The notes under the pieces: model-generated | Database searches by the model: none | What the model was told of the DNA's origin: nothing | Seen by the model: the letters and a program-made list of their open reading frames with translations, nothing else | Origin: Gammaproteobacteria bacterium | GTDB taxonomy: Bacteria > Pseudomonadota > Gammaproteobacteria > Coxiellales > Coxiellaceae | DNA length: 64,000 nucleotides | Assembly (NCBI GenBank): GCA_030429175.1 | Contig: JAUIDD010000001.1 | Coordinates: 62,001 to 126,000 of the forward strand | Direction of reading: 5' to 3' | Part shown: piece by piece, positions 9,593-18,919 of the stretch | Position numbering within the stretch: the stretch's first letter is position 1 | How the letters are laid out: each line of letters opens with the position of its first letter | Position numbers and translations under genes: made by a program

Positions 9593-10812
9593 TAGGCTCC
9601 TTTAATAAATATTGAGACGCGATCGGTCATGCGTGTCCAAAGACCACCAACGGGATCGTCTTGTAAGGCAACAAGTGGTTGGGAGGCGATTGTTTTACCG
9701 GCAAGTGTGATATTAACGCTGCCATAAACAATACCTTTGGTTATGGGTGCTTTAAGCTTATTGTCAAGCGCTTGGCTTGCTTGAAGCAGGCTGTATTCAC
9801 CAGCAGGAATCGTCACATATAAGTCGTCTTTTAAACCCATCGCAACATGTTTGCTTTGACCCATAAAGACGCGTGGCGTTGAGATTGCTTGGTTGGCGCT
9901 ATACAGCTTATAGGTTTTAAAGAAGCGAAAGCCCCAGTTTAATAAAGCTTGTGAGTTGTTAGCACGAGCGCTGTCAGAGGGTGTGCCCATGACTACTGAG
10001 ACTAAGCGCATGTCGTGTTGAAAACCTGATGAAATCAAGCAATATCCCGCAGCATTGGTATGCCCGGTTTTAAGGCCATCAACTGATGGATCGCGCCATA
10101 GTAAGCGGTTACGGTTGGGTTGGCGAATTCCGTTGTATTTAATCCATTTTTGATTGAAGTAATGATAGTATTGCGGAAAGTCTTTAATCACATGGCGAGC
10201 TAGAATAGCTAGGTCACGTGGCGTAGAATAATGATCGGGCCTGGGTAGGCCAGTTGAATCGACGTAGTGGGTATTCTTCATGCCTAAGCGTGCAGCCGTT
10301 TCATTCATGAGTTGAGCAAAGCTTGCTTCATTACCGGCGATATATTCAGCAAGAGCCGTACAGGCATCATTACCCGAGGCAACGATCACCCCCTCGATGA
10401 GTTGTTCGACTGGTACGAGTGAATTTAGTTTTAGGAACATGCGTGAGCCACCACGGCGCCAGGCATTTTCACCAATACGTACTTTATCTGTCAGCTGTAT
10501 TTGTCCTTGAGCAAGTGCTTGTTCGGTAATGTAAAGTGTCATGAGTTTCGTCAAGCTTGCTGGCTGCATGCGTTCGTCTTGATTTTTATTCGCTAAAATT
10601 TTGCCTGAATTTGCATCCATTAGCACATAGCCTTTGGCATTAATGTTGGGTGCTGCCGGAATGATCAGTGGTTGTGTAGTGGGTTTAGGAGAGGCGATAT
10701 GCGTGCCAGCGGTAGGTTGCAATACTTGTTGCTGTGACTTGATTATATTTGGGTCAGCAAAACTGCTTGAAATGCCCAATAGCATACTAGTGAGTAAGAT
10801 CAATCGTTTCAT
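9592..10812 (-). CDS. dacA: D-alanyl-D-alanine carboxypeptidase (PBP5/6 type)
   Basis: Periplasmic penicillin-binding protein that trims the terminal D-Ala of stem peptides. The start chosen is the ATG at 10812, with AGGAA six bases upstream and a signal peptide (MKRLILLTSMLLGISSSFA). A longer in-frame reading adds 18 residues that do not look like a leader. Catalytic motifs are SLTK at 86-89, SGN at 146-148 and KTG at 248-250. The C-terminus ends in the family beta domain and a short amphipathic stretch for membrane attachment. It is the first gene of the dacA-dat-ybeD-lipB run. Confidence 0.95.
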   Translation of the reverse strand: MKRLILLTSMLLGISSSFADPNIIKSQQQVLQPTAGTHIASPKPTTQPLIIPAAPNINAKGYVLMDANSGKILANKNQDERMQPASLTKLMTLYITEQALAQGQIQLTDKVRIGENAWRRGGSRMFLKLNSLVPVEQLIEGVIVASGNDACTALAEYIAGNEASFAQLMNETAARLGMKNTHYVDSTGLPRPDHYSTPRDLAILARHVIKDFPQYYHYFNQKWIKYNGIRQPNRNRLLWRDPSVDGLKTGHTNAAGYCLISSGFQHDMRLVSVVMGTPSDSARANNSQALLNWGFRFFKTYKLYSANQAISTPRVFMGQSKHVAMGLKDDLYVTIPAGEYSLLQASQALDNKLKAPITKGIVYGSVNITLAGKTIASQPLVALQDDPVGGLWTRMTDRVSIFIKGA

Positions 10813-10930
10813 ATGAGTTTCCTGTTCATTCGTCCTACAAAAAGGGGATATCGTAGCATAGCTCATGCATTAACGCTAGATGCCGTAGGGCCTACTCATG
10901 AGTTAGAAAACGTCGTTTCCGTATCGAGCT

Positions 10931-12649
10931 TCATGTATGAAGTTTATGTTGTGGACTTGCATGCGCGCCTGCTTTTATTTGACTATTGGCAAATATTCCT
11001 GAAGTAAAAATGGCTTTAACTTCAGTGATGGCTTCGACAAATGAATCCGGATAAGTTGCTTTGATCTCGGCGAGTATCTCATGGTCATTTTCTGTGAGTG
11101 CATAAAACTGTTTGGTATTGACAACTTTAACCAGATGAGCAAGTGTTTCTGCATGTGGCTCTAGTAGTTCAAATTCATCATCAGATTCATGATAAGGTGT
11201 TGAAGGATGCTCTATAATTGAGTAATCTTCAAATCGATCGGCAAGAGCTTCACCATGAATATCTGCTATAAATTTTGATTGAGCTTGATGTAGTTGCAAT
11301 AGTAGTGCCTTAAAGCCTGCTTCAGGCAGTATTAAAGTATCAAAAATTTTTGCGGCATCCTTAAAACAATGTTTTTCTAACAAGTCCTGAAATTGTTGCT
11401 CATGGTGTTCGCGAAAATGCACTATATCATCACGAAACTGACTTTGGAGATCTGTTGGTATATTCTGGCATTCCAGTAACTGTAGTGCGTCTCTAAAATT
11501 GCAGGGTGTAGATTCAAGTAAATCCATGAAGATTTTTTTAGCTTTGTTATAGGCTTGTGAATAAAATTTTTCATGTAAGTATTGTGGTAGTTGATACTTT
11601 TCTAATAGATTGAATACCAAGAAATTTTCCTGGGAATCTGTAGCAAATAGATGTTGTTGAATCTGATTTTTAATTGTGATGAGCTGTGTTTGCCATTTTT
11701 GATAGCGATCATTTTCTTTACTTAGCTCTAAGTGTCGTAGTATGAATTGTGACGTAGCGAAATCATGTTGTGCAAGTGCAGTATCAAATAATTCAAGCTG
11801 TTTGGCTTTGCTAGCCCATATTGCTTCAACTAAGAATTCTGTGGTGGCTTGATCAAATTCAGTTTTAGACAGTACAGTGTTAATTTGGGTAAATTGAAAT
11901 TCAGTCATGAGTAGATTGATTTCAGTTATTTTAGCTTCAGTTGCTCGCTTGATTGCCTGTATGAGTGACTTATGTAGGGTCTCTTTCAATTGACATGCCT
12001 CAAGGAGGTTATGTGCTGTAGTAAATTGGAAATTTTGAACCGCATGTTGAATCTGTTTAATATATTTTGCCTGCGCTGCTGTTATTTTTTTTGTTAGTTT
12101 TTCATCTTCATTGATGGGTAGACTAGCTTGCGATAGTAACGCTTGTGCTGTTTTGAAATAGTATTTTTCTAACTGCTGCTCAATATTAGCTTGTAATTTT
12201 GAGATGGCACGATTCATCTCACTGTCTAGTGAAGCGTGTAGTGACGGTGTAATTTCAGCATCATAAACTTCCTTTTGAAATTGTTGAAACCGTTGTCCAA
12301 CGAGTAGTTTAAGCAGGTTTTCTTCAAACAAGGTCAGTGCAGATATGAGTTGTTGCTGAGCGTGCTGTTGAATGCTCTTGCAGCGAATGCTTTGTGCATA
12401 GGCGTCTGCAGTGGCATAGCGATGATTTTGGAGTAGTGGCTTGAGCTTGTTAGTGGCTTCTGCCATCAGTTGTTTGCGTGCAGTATTAACTTGTCGCTTA
12501 ACGGATTGGTGCAGCTTTTTAGCTCTTGAGGAGACTTTTGTCCAGTCTATGTCTTCGTATAGTATGATGGCTTGTTGTGGATCTTGTGATAGCGTGGCTG
12601 CGATTTCACGTAGAATTTGTTTAGAGGGGAGGGGCTGTCCAGCTGCCAT
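10931..12649 (-). CDS. Protein of nine 44-residue helical repeats, effector-like
   Basis: No known family recognised. The 572 residues are hydrophilic and almost wholly helical. A pattern of aromatic-x-x-A/T-x-x-LL, a short turn, then basic helix recurs with the aromatic at 78, 121, 165, 209, 253, 297, 343, 385 and 429, that is every 44 residues (42 to 46). The acidic C-terminus after 480 (HESDDEFELLEP) is different in composition. There is no signal peptide or membrane segment. The start is secure (AAGGAG at the right distance). It is a lone gene between dacA and ndk, with its own upstream region holding a 21-bp dyad. Long helical-repeat proteins of this kind are common among secreted effectors of Legionellales, but secretion is inference. 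Confidence 0.75.
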   Translation of the reverse strand: MAAGQPLPSKQILREIAATLSQDPQQAIILYEDIDWTKVSSRAKKLHQSVKRQVNTARKQLMAEATNKLKPLLQNHRYATADAYAQSIRCKSIQQHAQQQLISALTLFEENLLKLLVGQRFQQFQKEVYDAEITPSLHASLDSEMNRAISKLQANIEQQLEKYYFKTAQALLSQASLPINEDEKLTKKITAAQAKYIKQIQHAVQNFQFTTAHNLLEACQLKETLHKSLIQAIKRATEAKITEINLLMTEFQFTQINTVLSKTEFDQATTEFLVEAIWASKAKQLELFDTALAQHDFATSQFILRHLELSKENDRYQKWQTQLITIKNQIQQHLFATDSQENFLVFNLLEKYQLPQYLHEKFYSQAYNKAKKIFMDLLESTPCNFRDALQLLECQNIPTDLQSQFRDDIVHFREHHEQQFQDLLEKHCFKDAAKIFDTLILPEAGFKALLLQLHQAQSKFIADIHGEALADRFEDYSIIEHPSTPYHESDDEFELLEPHAETLAHLVKVVNTKQFYALTENDHEILAEIKATYPDSFVEAITEVKAIFTSGIFANSQIKAGAHASPQHKLHT

Positions 12650-12684
12650 TTTAACTCCTTATCGGTTGATACATCCAGGCAAAC

Positions 12685-12705
12685 TATATCATTATCGGTG
12701 ATATA
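12685..12705. promoter_or_regulatory. 21-bp dyad upstream of the repeat-protein gene
   Basis: Perfect inverted repeat TATATCA-7 bases-TGATATA, centred about 46 bases before the start codon of the minus-strand repeat-protein gene. Size and symmetry fit an operator for a dimeric regulator. It is AT-rich, so chance is possible. Confidence 0.3.
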
Positions 12706-12771
12706 AAGAAAAGAAAAAGGTATTAAATTTTAGTGAGTTATGCAAGCTCAGGGTGAGCGAATTATTTCTCC

Positions 12772-12800
12772 TTTACAGTTCAATCATGAGTCCATATAAT
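12772..12800 (+). promoter_or_regulatory. Sigma-70 promoter of the ndk operon
   Basis: TTTACA at 12772-12777 and TATAAT at 12795-12800 are separated by exactly 17 bases, close to the ideal sigma-70 promoter, with the ndk start 35 bases further on. This is one of the best promoter matches in the window and suits a constitutive housekeeping operon. Confidence 0.75.
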
Positions 12801-12835
12801 GCAAAAATTTTACACACTAACAGGAGCAGTCATAT

Positions 12836-13255
12836 ATGGCTATCGAACGTACCCTTTCTATCATCAAACCAGATGCCGTTGCCAAAAATGCCATCGGCGA
12901 AATCATTAGCCGTTTTGAAAAGGCAGGCCTTAAAGTAGCTGCAGCGCGTATGATGCAACTCAGCGAGGATCAGGCAAAAGCATTTTATGCAGTACATAAA
13001 GAGCGCCCTTTCTATGCTGATTTGATCAAGTTTATGATTTCAGGCCCTGTGTTTGTGCAGGTATTAGAAGGCGAAGACGCAATCAAAAAGAATCGTGACA
13101 TCATGGGTGCAACTAATCCTGCTGAAGCAGCACCAGGTACCATTCGTGCAGACTTTGCTGATTCGATCGATGCAAACGCTGTACATGGTTCTGATGCGCC
13201 TGAAACTGCAGCCGAAGAAATCAATTTCTTCTTTAAAGAAGAGGTTGCAGCTTAA
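12836..13255 (+). CDS. ndk: Nucleoside diphosphate kinase
   Basis: Balances nucleoside triphosphate pools by transferring the gamma-phosphate of ATP to NDPs through a phosphohistidine. The 139 residues include the N-terminal [12 protein letters not shown] motif and the active-site His in [10 protein letters not shown]. Length is that of bacterial Ndk. CAGGAG lies upstream of the ATG. The TAA stop overlaps the rlmN ATG by one base (TAATG), so the two genes are coupled. The ndk-rlmN order is conserved in gammaproteobacteria. Confidence 0.98.
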   Translation: MAIERTLSIIKPDAVAKNAIGEIISRFEKAGLKVAAARMMQLSEDQAKAFYAVHKERPFYADLIKFMISGPVFVQVLEGEDAIKKNRDIMGATNPAEAAPGTIRADFADSIDANAVHGSDAPETAAEEINFFFKEEVAA

Positions 13256-14334
13256 TGACTGAACGGGTCAATATTGTTGACCTATTGCCAGGTCAGCTTG
13301 AAGCTTTTTTTGCTGACCTTGGTGAGCCAAAATATCGTGTGGCTCAGATGCTTAAATGGATTCATCACAGTCGTATTATCGATTTTGATCAGATGTCTAA
13401 TTTCAGTAAATCATTACGTCACAAGCTACAGCAGCAGGCGGTGATTCAATTTCCCAAAGTTGTTTATGAGAATGCGTCACCCGATGGCACACGTAAGTGG
13501 TTATTCGAATTAAACGATGGTAATAAGATTGAAACAGTTTTTATTCCCAGCGATGATCGCGGTACGTTATGTGTGTCATCACAAGTGGGTTGCGCCTTAA
13601 ACTGTAGCTTTTGCTCGACAGGAAAACAAGGTTTCAACCGTAATCTTACCTTGGGTGAGATGATGGCGCAGTTATGGGTAGCGGTTGGCGAATGTCATGT
13701 GACTAATGTTGTTTTGATGGGCATGGGAGAGCCACTGCTAAATTATGATACGGTGATTGTGGCGATGGATTTGATGATGGATGATCAAGCTTATGGTTTA
13801 TCAAAATATCGGGTGACGATTAGTACTTCGGGTGTAGTCCCAGCGATGGTGCGTTTGCGTGCAGACAGCCAAGCATCACTTGCTGTGTCGTTGCATGCAC
13901 CTACTAATGAGTTACGCGATCAATTGGTGCCAATCAATAAACGTTATCCTTTAGAAGAATTGATGGCAGTTTGCCGTAGTTTTTTTAAAGGTGAGAAAAA
14001 ACGTGTTGTCACCTTCGAATATGTGATGTTGGCAGGTGTAAATGACAGTCTCACGCATGCCAAGCAGTTGATTCGTTTGCTTGACAACATGCCATGCAAG
14101 GTAAATTTAATTCCGTTTAATCCTTTTCCAGGTACACAGTACCAAACCTCATCTCCTGAAGTTGTCAGCGCATTTCAAAAGCGTTTGATGGCAGCTGGTG
14201 TGGGTACTTGGGTGCGGCGTACACGTGGAGATGAAATCGATGCTGCTTGTGGTCAGTTGGCCGGAAAATTTACAGATCGTACGGGTCGTCATCAGCGTTG
14301 GCTTAAAACAGGACTACTTGTGCCTGTACAGTAA
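13255..14334 (+). CDS. rlmN: 23S rRNA/tRNA adenine C2-methyltransferase RlmN
   Basis: Radical-SAM enzyme that methylates C2 of A2503 in 23S rRNA and A37 of some tRNAs. The CxxxCxxC cluster motif is CALNCSFC, followed by [19 protein letters not shown] and the late SACG-like loop with the second catalytic Cys (DAACGQL) are present. At 359 residues it is of normal length. It needs a [4Fe-4S] cluster, which the SUF operon in this window would supply. Second gene of the ndk operon. Confidence 0.97.
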   Translation: MTERVNIVDLLPGQLEAFFADLGEPKYRVAQMLKWIHHSRIIDFDQMSNFSKSLRHKLQQQAVIQFPKVVYENASPDGTRKWLFELNDGNKIETVFIPSDDRGTLCVSSQVGCALNCSFCSTGKQGFNRNLTLGEMMAQLWVAVGECHVTNVVLMGMGEPLLNYDTVIVAMDLMMDDQAYGLSKYRVTISTSGVVPAMVRLRADSQASLAVSLHAPTNELRDQLVPINKRYPLEELMAVCRSFFKGEKKRVVTFEYVMLAGVNDSLTHAKQLIRLLDNMPCKVNLIPFNPFPGTQYQTSSPEVVSAFQKRLMAAGVGTWVRRTRGDEIDAACGQLAGKFTDRTGRHQRWLKTGLLVPVQ

Positions 14335-14406
14335 TGTTTCTTTTTGCGCCATGGTCTCATCACATGCTACTATATGGGCTTTATATGCCTAAATCAGGAT
14401 CACTTT

Positions 14407-14931
14407 ATGACTAATGAGCCGTCTCAGGATGAACAGCCAGTGTATAGAGCGCCAGGTAAAGTGTTACGCGAAGCGCGTGAAGCTTCAGGGATGACCCAAG
14501 CTGAAGTAGCGACTCGCCTACGCCTTAGTGCCCAAATTATCAAAGATATTGAAGCAGATGATTATTCACATTTTTCAGCTGCAATCTATGTGCATGGTTA
14601 TTTACGCCATTATGCTTCAATTATGGGGCTTGAAAGTCAGCCATTAATCGATGCCTTCACTAAAATGGGCTTTTTGGAACAGTTGAGTAAAGCCAGCCAG
14701 GTGAATTACGTCACCACTGGTGTGTCTCGTGCAATCCGTTCCAATCACTCCAAAAAGCGTATCGCACGCTGGATGAGTGGTGTAATGATGAGTTTATTTG
14801 TTGCCTTGATTGCCGCTTGGTGGTATGGTCAACGCCATCATAAGCATGCCGATATTGCCACAAATTTACTGACTGCAGGTCAGCATGCTGAGAAGATAGT
14901 ACAACACTCGTTACCGTTACACATGAAATAA
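14407..14931 (+). CDS. rodZ: RodZ-like helix-turn-helix membrane protein, short form
   Basis: Cell-shape protein of the RodZ group. Residues 15-80 are a Cro/C1-type helix-turn-helix (REAREASGMTQAEVATRLRLS) with the YVHGYLRHYA signature, which in RodZ contacts MreB. A single membrane segment follows near 123-140. The periplasmic part is only about 35 residues, whereas typical RodZ has over 150 with a beta domain. The ATG at 14407 is chosen because AGGA lies 8 bases upstream; 21 extra in-frame residues upstream are not protein-like. It sits in the usual place between rlmN and hisS. The truncation looks natural, since the stop is followed at once by hisS. Confidence 0.85.
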   Translation: MTNEPSQDEQPVYRAPGKVLREAREASGMTQAEVATRLRLSAQIIKDIEADDYSHFSAAIYVHGYLRHYASIMGLESQPLIDAFTKMGFLEQLSKASQVNYVTTGVSRAIRSNHSKKRIARWMSGVMMSLFVALIAAWWYGQRHHKHADIATNLLTAGQHAEKIVQHSLPLHMK

Positions 14932-14937
14932 AAAGCT

Positions 14938-16221
14938 ATGTCGAAACATATTCAAGCGGTCAGGGGAATGAACGATATTCTTCCTGATGAATCTCCATAC
15001 TGGGATTATGTCGAAACTATTTGTCGCCAAGTGATGATGAATTACCATTATTGCGAGATCCGTTTTCCAGTTGTTGAACAAACTGCACTGTTTAAACGCA
15101 GTATTGGTGAGGTGACTGATATCGTTGAAAAAGAAATGTATACCTTCGACGATCGTAATGGTGACAGCCTTACGCTACGTCCAGAAGGTACAGCATGTTG
15201 CGTACGTGCAGCCATACAACATGGGCTGTTGCACAATCAGACCCAACGCCTGTGGTATATGGGACTAATGTTCCGTCACGAACGACCACAGAAAGGGCGT
15301 TATCGTCAGTTTCACCAATTAGGTGTTGAAGCCTTTGGAATGAGTGGGGCGGCCGTTGATGTTGAAATGATTTTATTATCGCGTCGTTTATTTGATGCAC
15401 TCGGTTTATTGCCACACTTGGAATTGCAGGTAAATACTTTAGCGACGACTGAAGTACGTACAGCCTATCGTCAGCAATTAGTCGATTATTATCAAGCACA
15501 CTTTGACGAGCTTGATGCAGACAGTCAGCATCGTTTAGACAAAAACCCACTGCGTATACTTGACAGTAAAAATCCACAGACACAAGAACTCAATCAAGGT
15601 GCACCAAAATTAATCGACTGCCTAGATGAAGTTTCAAAGCAGCACTTCGAGCAAGTGTGTCATATGCTTGATAGTTTAAATATTACATATGCAATCACAC
15701 CGACTTTAGTGCGCGGTCTGGATTATTATTGTCATACGGTTTTTGAATGGGTGACACATGATCTTGGTGCGCAAGGTACAGTGTGTGCTGGTGGTCGCTA
15801 TGATGGTTTGGTGGAGCAATTAGGTGGTCGTAGCACGCCAGCGGTTGGTTTTGCGATGGGACTTGAGCGTATTGTTTTACTGTTAAAAGAAACGCAAGAT
15901 TTCAAACAGCAGCCTGATGTATTTTTTGTTTTGGTTGGCGATACTGCGCTGACTTATGGGTTGCAATTGGCAGAACAACTGCGTGATCAGCTGCCTTATT
16001 TAGCAGTTGAAGTAAACTGTGGGGGTGGTAGCTTTAAATCACAGTTTAAACGTGCAGATAAAAGTGGTGCTGCTTTTGCGGTTATTATTGGTGATGAAGA
16101 AGTTACCCAGCAGCAAGTTGGGTTTAAAGATTTACGCCAGCAAAGCGAACAGGAAACGCTAGCCGCTGATCAACTCGCGGCACAATTAAAGAGGAAGATA
16201 AATGGCTTACACAGCGACTGA
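14938..16221 (+). CDS. hisS: Histidyl-tRNA synthetase
   Basis: Class II aminoacyl-tRNA synthetase charging tRNA-His. Motif 1 begins around [10 protein letters not shown], motif 2 holds the [16 protein letters not shown] stretch, the His-binding signatures [15 protein letters not shown] and AGGRYDGL are present, and motif 3 is [10 protein letters not shown]. The 427 residues end with the anticodon-binding domain. It lies 6 bases after rodZ, and its last 20 bases overlap yfgM. ispG, normally just before it, is missing. Confidence 0.97.
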   Translation: MSKHIQAVRGMNDILPDESPYWDYVETICRQVMMNYHYCEIRFPVVEQTALFKRSIGEVTDIVEKEMYTFDDRNGDSLTLRPEGTACCVRAAIQHGLLHNQTQRLWYMGLMFRHERPQKGRYRQFHQLGVEAFGMSGAAVDVEMILLSRRLFDALGLLPHLELQVNTLATTEVRTAYRQQLVDYYQAHFDELDADSQHRLDKNPLRILDSKNPQTQELNQGAPKLIDCLDEVSKQHFEQVCHMLDSLNITYAITPTLVRGLDYYCHTVFEWVTHDLGAQGTVCAGGRYDGLVEQLGGRSTPAVGFAMGLERIVLLLKETQDFKQQPDVFFVLVGDTALTYGLQLAEQLRDQLPYLAVEVNCGGGSFKSQFKRADKSGAAFAVIIGDEEVTQQQVGFKDLRQQSEQETLAADQLAAQLKRKINGLHSD

Positions 16222-16822
16222 TAGAGAACAAATCGAAGAAATCAAAAAATGGTGGAGCAGCTATGGTAAAGCAATTGCTATTGCTGTGATTATCGGTTTA
16301 ATTATTGGTTTTGGGTGGCGCTATTGGCAACGTTATCAAACGGCGGAAGAGATGTCGGCATCAGCGATGTATCAAACTACATTAATGGCTGCTAGCAGAC
16401 AAAAAACTGATGCGGCACTGGACTATGTCAACAAACTCCAAAATGATTTTGGCAAATCTGTGTATGCAACACTAGCGAGCTTGTTGGCAGCAAAAGTAGC
16501 AGTCATTGCACAGAAGTACCCAAAAGCGCACAGCGAATTAGAGTGGGTGATCAAAAATGGCAAATCAGCTGCTTTTAAACAAGTTGCGCGTTTGCGTGAT
16601 GCACGTGTGTTATTGCAAATGAAGCAACCTGCAAAAGCGCATCAAGTGCTTGCAACTGTTGAGGATAATGATTTTCAACCTCAGATCGATGTCATTCAAG
16701 GTGATATTTATCAAGCACAAGGAAAGACAAAGCAAGCACAACAGTCCTACGTTAAAGCAGACGCAGCCTATAAGGCAGCTGGCATGAATAATCCATTTTT
16801 AAAATTAAGGTTGAATAAGTAG
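16202..16822 (+). CDS. yfgM: YfgM-type tetratricopeptide inner-membrane protein
   Basis: Ancillary SecYEG/periplasmic chaperone-network protein of the YfgM (UPF0070) family. It has a short cytoplasmic head with [12 protein letters not shown], a single membrane helix at about 22-40, then a periplasmic TPR-like helical domain. The 206 residues match the family. Its start lies inside the end of hisS, and its stop overlaps the der GTG, so all three are coupled. In most relatives bamB lies between yfgM and der; here there is no space for it. Confidence 0.92.
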   Translation: MAYTATDREQIEEIKKWWSSYGKAIAIAVIIGLIIGFGWRYWQRYQTAEEMSASAMYQTTLMAASRQKTDAALDYVNKLQNDFGKSVYATLASLLAAKVAVIAQKYPKAHSELEWVIKNGKSAAFKQVARLRDARVLLQMKQPAKAHQVLATVEDNDFQPQIDVIQGDIYQAQGKTKQAQQSYVKADAAYKAAGMNNPFLKLRLNK

Positions 16823-18147
16823 TGCTACCTGTTTTTGCCATTATCGGACGTCCTAATGTTGGTAAATCGACATTATTTAACTATCTGACTAAAACACGTG
16901 ATGCGCTGGTTGTCGATATGCCGGGTGTGACACGTGATCGTCAGTATGGCGAAGGGCGTGTGGGTGATCGTAATTATATCGTCGTTGATACCGGTGGAAT
17001 TGCTGAGCCTGATGATCCAGAGATGTCATCGATGACCGATAAACAAGTCGAACAGGCGATTGTTGAAGCAGATAAATTACTTTTTATTGTCGATGCTAAA
17101 GATGGTCTAACAGCTGCAGATAGAACTATTGCCGAATCACTGCGCCGTCAGTATCGTGATAAAGTGATTTTGCTGGTGAATAAAGTTGATCGCAGTGATC
17201 CAGCAACGGCCTGTAGTGAATTTTTTGAATTAGGTTTTGACGAACCGATTGCGATTTCAGCAACGCAAGGACGTGGCGTGGCAGTGATGATCCAAGCACA
17301 ATTAGATCAGTATCCCCAACAAGAAGAAATAAAAGTGGAAGATGCTGGTACTAAAGTAGCCGTGATTGGTCGTCCTAATGTGGGTAAATCGACATTAATT
17401 AACCGTATTTTGGGCGAGTCGCGTGTCGTTGCTTGTGATCGTCCAGGTACCACACGTGATAGCATTGAAGTCCCTTTTGAGATTAATGATATTCGTTACA
17501 CACTCATTGATACGGCGGGTATTCGACGCAAATCAAAAGTAACTGAAGTCATTGAAAAGTTTTCGATGATTAAAACTATGCAGGCAATTGATGCAGCACA
17601 TGTAGTATTAGTTGTATTAAATGCGCAAGAAGGTGTGCTCGATCAAGACTTGCGTTTAATGAGTATTGTTGCTGAACGTGGCAAAGCGTTAGTAATCGTG
17701 ATGAATAAATGGGATGGTATGGATGATTATGCGCGTGAACGTTTTAAAGTTGATTTCGATAAAAAAGTAAACTTCGTTGATTATGCACGTCGTTATTATA
17801 CTTCAGCATTGCATGGCACGGGTGTTGGTAAATTATATCATGCCATCGATGAAGCTTATGCTTCGACTATGCGCGAGATAAGCACTGCGATGGTGACTCA
17901 AGCGCTCGAAGCTGCACAAAAAACCCATCAACCACCTTTAGTTAAAGGCCGCCGGGTTAAGTTGCGTTATGCGCATATTGGTAGCCAAAACCCACTCGTT
18001 ATCGTCATTCACGGTAAGCAAACAACAGCCTTGCCAGGTTCTTACAAAAAATTCTTATCAAATTTTATGCGTGAACACTTTGAGCTTGCCGGCGTACCAC
18101 TGATTATCAAATTTAAAAGTGACGAGAACCCTTACGCTTCTAAATAA
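16822..18147 (+). CDS. der: Ribosome assembly GTPase Der
   Basis: Double-G-domain GTPase needed for 50S subunit maturation. Two P-loops are seen (GRPNVGKST at about residues 8 and 182), each followed by PGxTRD switch I, DTGG/DTAG and NKVD/NKWD base-recognition motifs, and a C-terminal KH-like domain. The 441 residues are a normal bacterial length. The GTG start overlaps the yfgM stop (TAGTG). Last gene of the ndk-der run. Confidence 0.97.
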   Translation: MLPVFAIIGRPNVGKSTLFNYLTKTRDALVVDMPGVTRDRQYGEGRVGDRNYIVVDTGGIAEPDDPEMSSMTDKQVEQAIVEADKLLFIVDAKDGLTAADRTIAESLRRQYRDKVILLVNKVDRSDPATACSEFFELGFDEPIAISATQGRGVAVMIQAQLDQYPQQEEIKVEDAGTKVAVIGRPNVGKSTLINRILGESRVVACDRPGTTRDSIEVPFEINDIRYTLIDTAGIRRKSKVTEVIEKFSMIKTMQAIDAAHVVLVVLNAQEGVLDQDLRLMSIVAERGKALVIVMNKWDGMDDYARERFKVDFDKKVNFVDYARRYYTSALHGTGVGKLYHAIDEAYASTMREISTAMVTQALEAAQKTHQPPLVKGRRVKLRYAHIGSQNPLVIVIHGKQTTALPGSYKKFLSNFMREHFELAGVPLIIKFKSDENPYASK

Positions 18148-18215
18148 GTATTATTGACGCGAATTTATCCTGCCTATACAATGAGAAAAATTATAATAGC
18201 GATCTGGAGATGATT

Positions 18216-18557
18216 ATGTCACGCATGGAATGTGAATTAGGTAGTGATGCGTTTTTAGTGTTGAAAAGACGAATGGTCATGAATGATTTTTTTGAAAAGA
18301 GTGGTCTTTTTAGAGGCGACTCTGTTCGCGTCGTTGATTTGACGGTTCTAAAGTCGTATGCTTTCACTATGACCAAATGGCACTATAAAAACTGTACATT
18401 CTTTTGTTTTTATAATAAAGACGAAGCGCCTATTGATACTAGTAATATTGAAATAGCAGTTAAGAATCGTTCGGTTGATCGCAGTAAGTTGTTTATTGGT
18501 TATGAGTCTAATGAATTTTACCCATTCCAGTCTTTACCTACAGCTTTTAAGCGCTAG
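18216..18557 (+). CDS. Small protein of unknown function
   Basis: Not recognised. The ATG at 18216 is preferred because GGAG lies six bases upstream; an ATG two codons earlier is the alternative. The 113 residues are mixed alpha/beta in look, with aromatic clusters (KNCTFFCFYNKDE) and no signal peptide or membrane helix. Only one base separates it from the next small gene, so the two are probably translated together. It could be a short accessory gene or the first part of a frameshifted longer one. Confidence 0.45.
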   Translation: MSRMECELGSDAFLVLKRRMVMNDFFEKSGLFRGDSVRVVDLTVLKSYAFTMTKWHYKNCTFFCFYNKDEAPIDTSNIEIAVKNRSVDRSKLFIGYESNEFYPFQSLPTAFKR

Positions 18558-18558
18558 C

Positions 18559-18768
18559 ATGGTGGCTAAAATACCTAAAAATTTATTAATTGATCTCGAT
18601 AATGTAGGATTTACAGTGGGATTTAAGCAATCTAGCAAAAGTACTGACGTAGCTACACAGACTGAATTTACGTTTGCAGGTACTTTGTTTCACTCTGGCG
18701 ATGGTGAAAAGGCAAGTGCTGCTGTACAAGGTGAAATGACTTCAAAAGTAAGGCAAACATATTTGTAG
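18559..18768 (+). CDS. Small protein of unknown function, coupled to the preceding gene
   Basis: Not recognised. The 69 residues starting at ATG 18559 (MVAKIPKNLLIDLDNVG) are rich in Thr, Ser and Gly and may form beta structure. No ribosome site of its own is obvious, so it probably relies on re-initiation after the upstream stop one base away. The frame is also open for 28 codons further upstream. A frameshift between this and the preceding reading frame is an alternative. Confidence 0.35.
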   Translation: MVAKIPKNLLIDLDNVGFTVGFKQSSKSTDVATQTEFTFAGTLFHSGDGEKASAAVQGEMTSKVRQTYL

Positions 18769-18780
18769 CTTTAACTTGAT

Positions 18781-18881
18781 TTTTCAGAGGTGCACGCCGG
18801 AAGTGCGGCTTATTTTTGTAAATTTTCTCGTCACGTAGTTCACTATGCTCCTCGAAAATTTAGCAAAACTAATCTCTGAAA
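18781..18881. repeat. Long imperfect inverted repeat, REP-like
   Basis: Nested inverted repeats span 101 bases. TTTTCAGAG at 18781-18789 pairs with CTCTGAAA at 18874-18881, and an inner arm at 18810-18830 pairs with 18853-18872 with few mismatches (TAAATTTTC against GAAAATTTA). A GC-rich insert (GTGCACGCCGGAAGTGCGGC) lies on the left side only. It sits between the end of the small genes and the end of xseA, which are convergent, so it may act as a terminator region, or it may be a mobile repeat. Confidence 0.5.
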
Positions 18882-18919
18882 GCTAAATCTTCGCTCGAAA
18901 AAGCAAATGTCAGCAGCCC

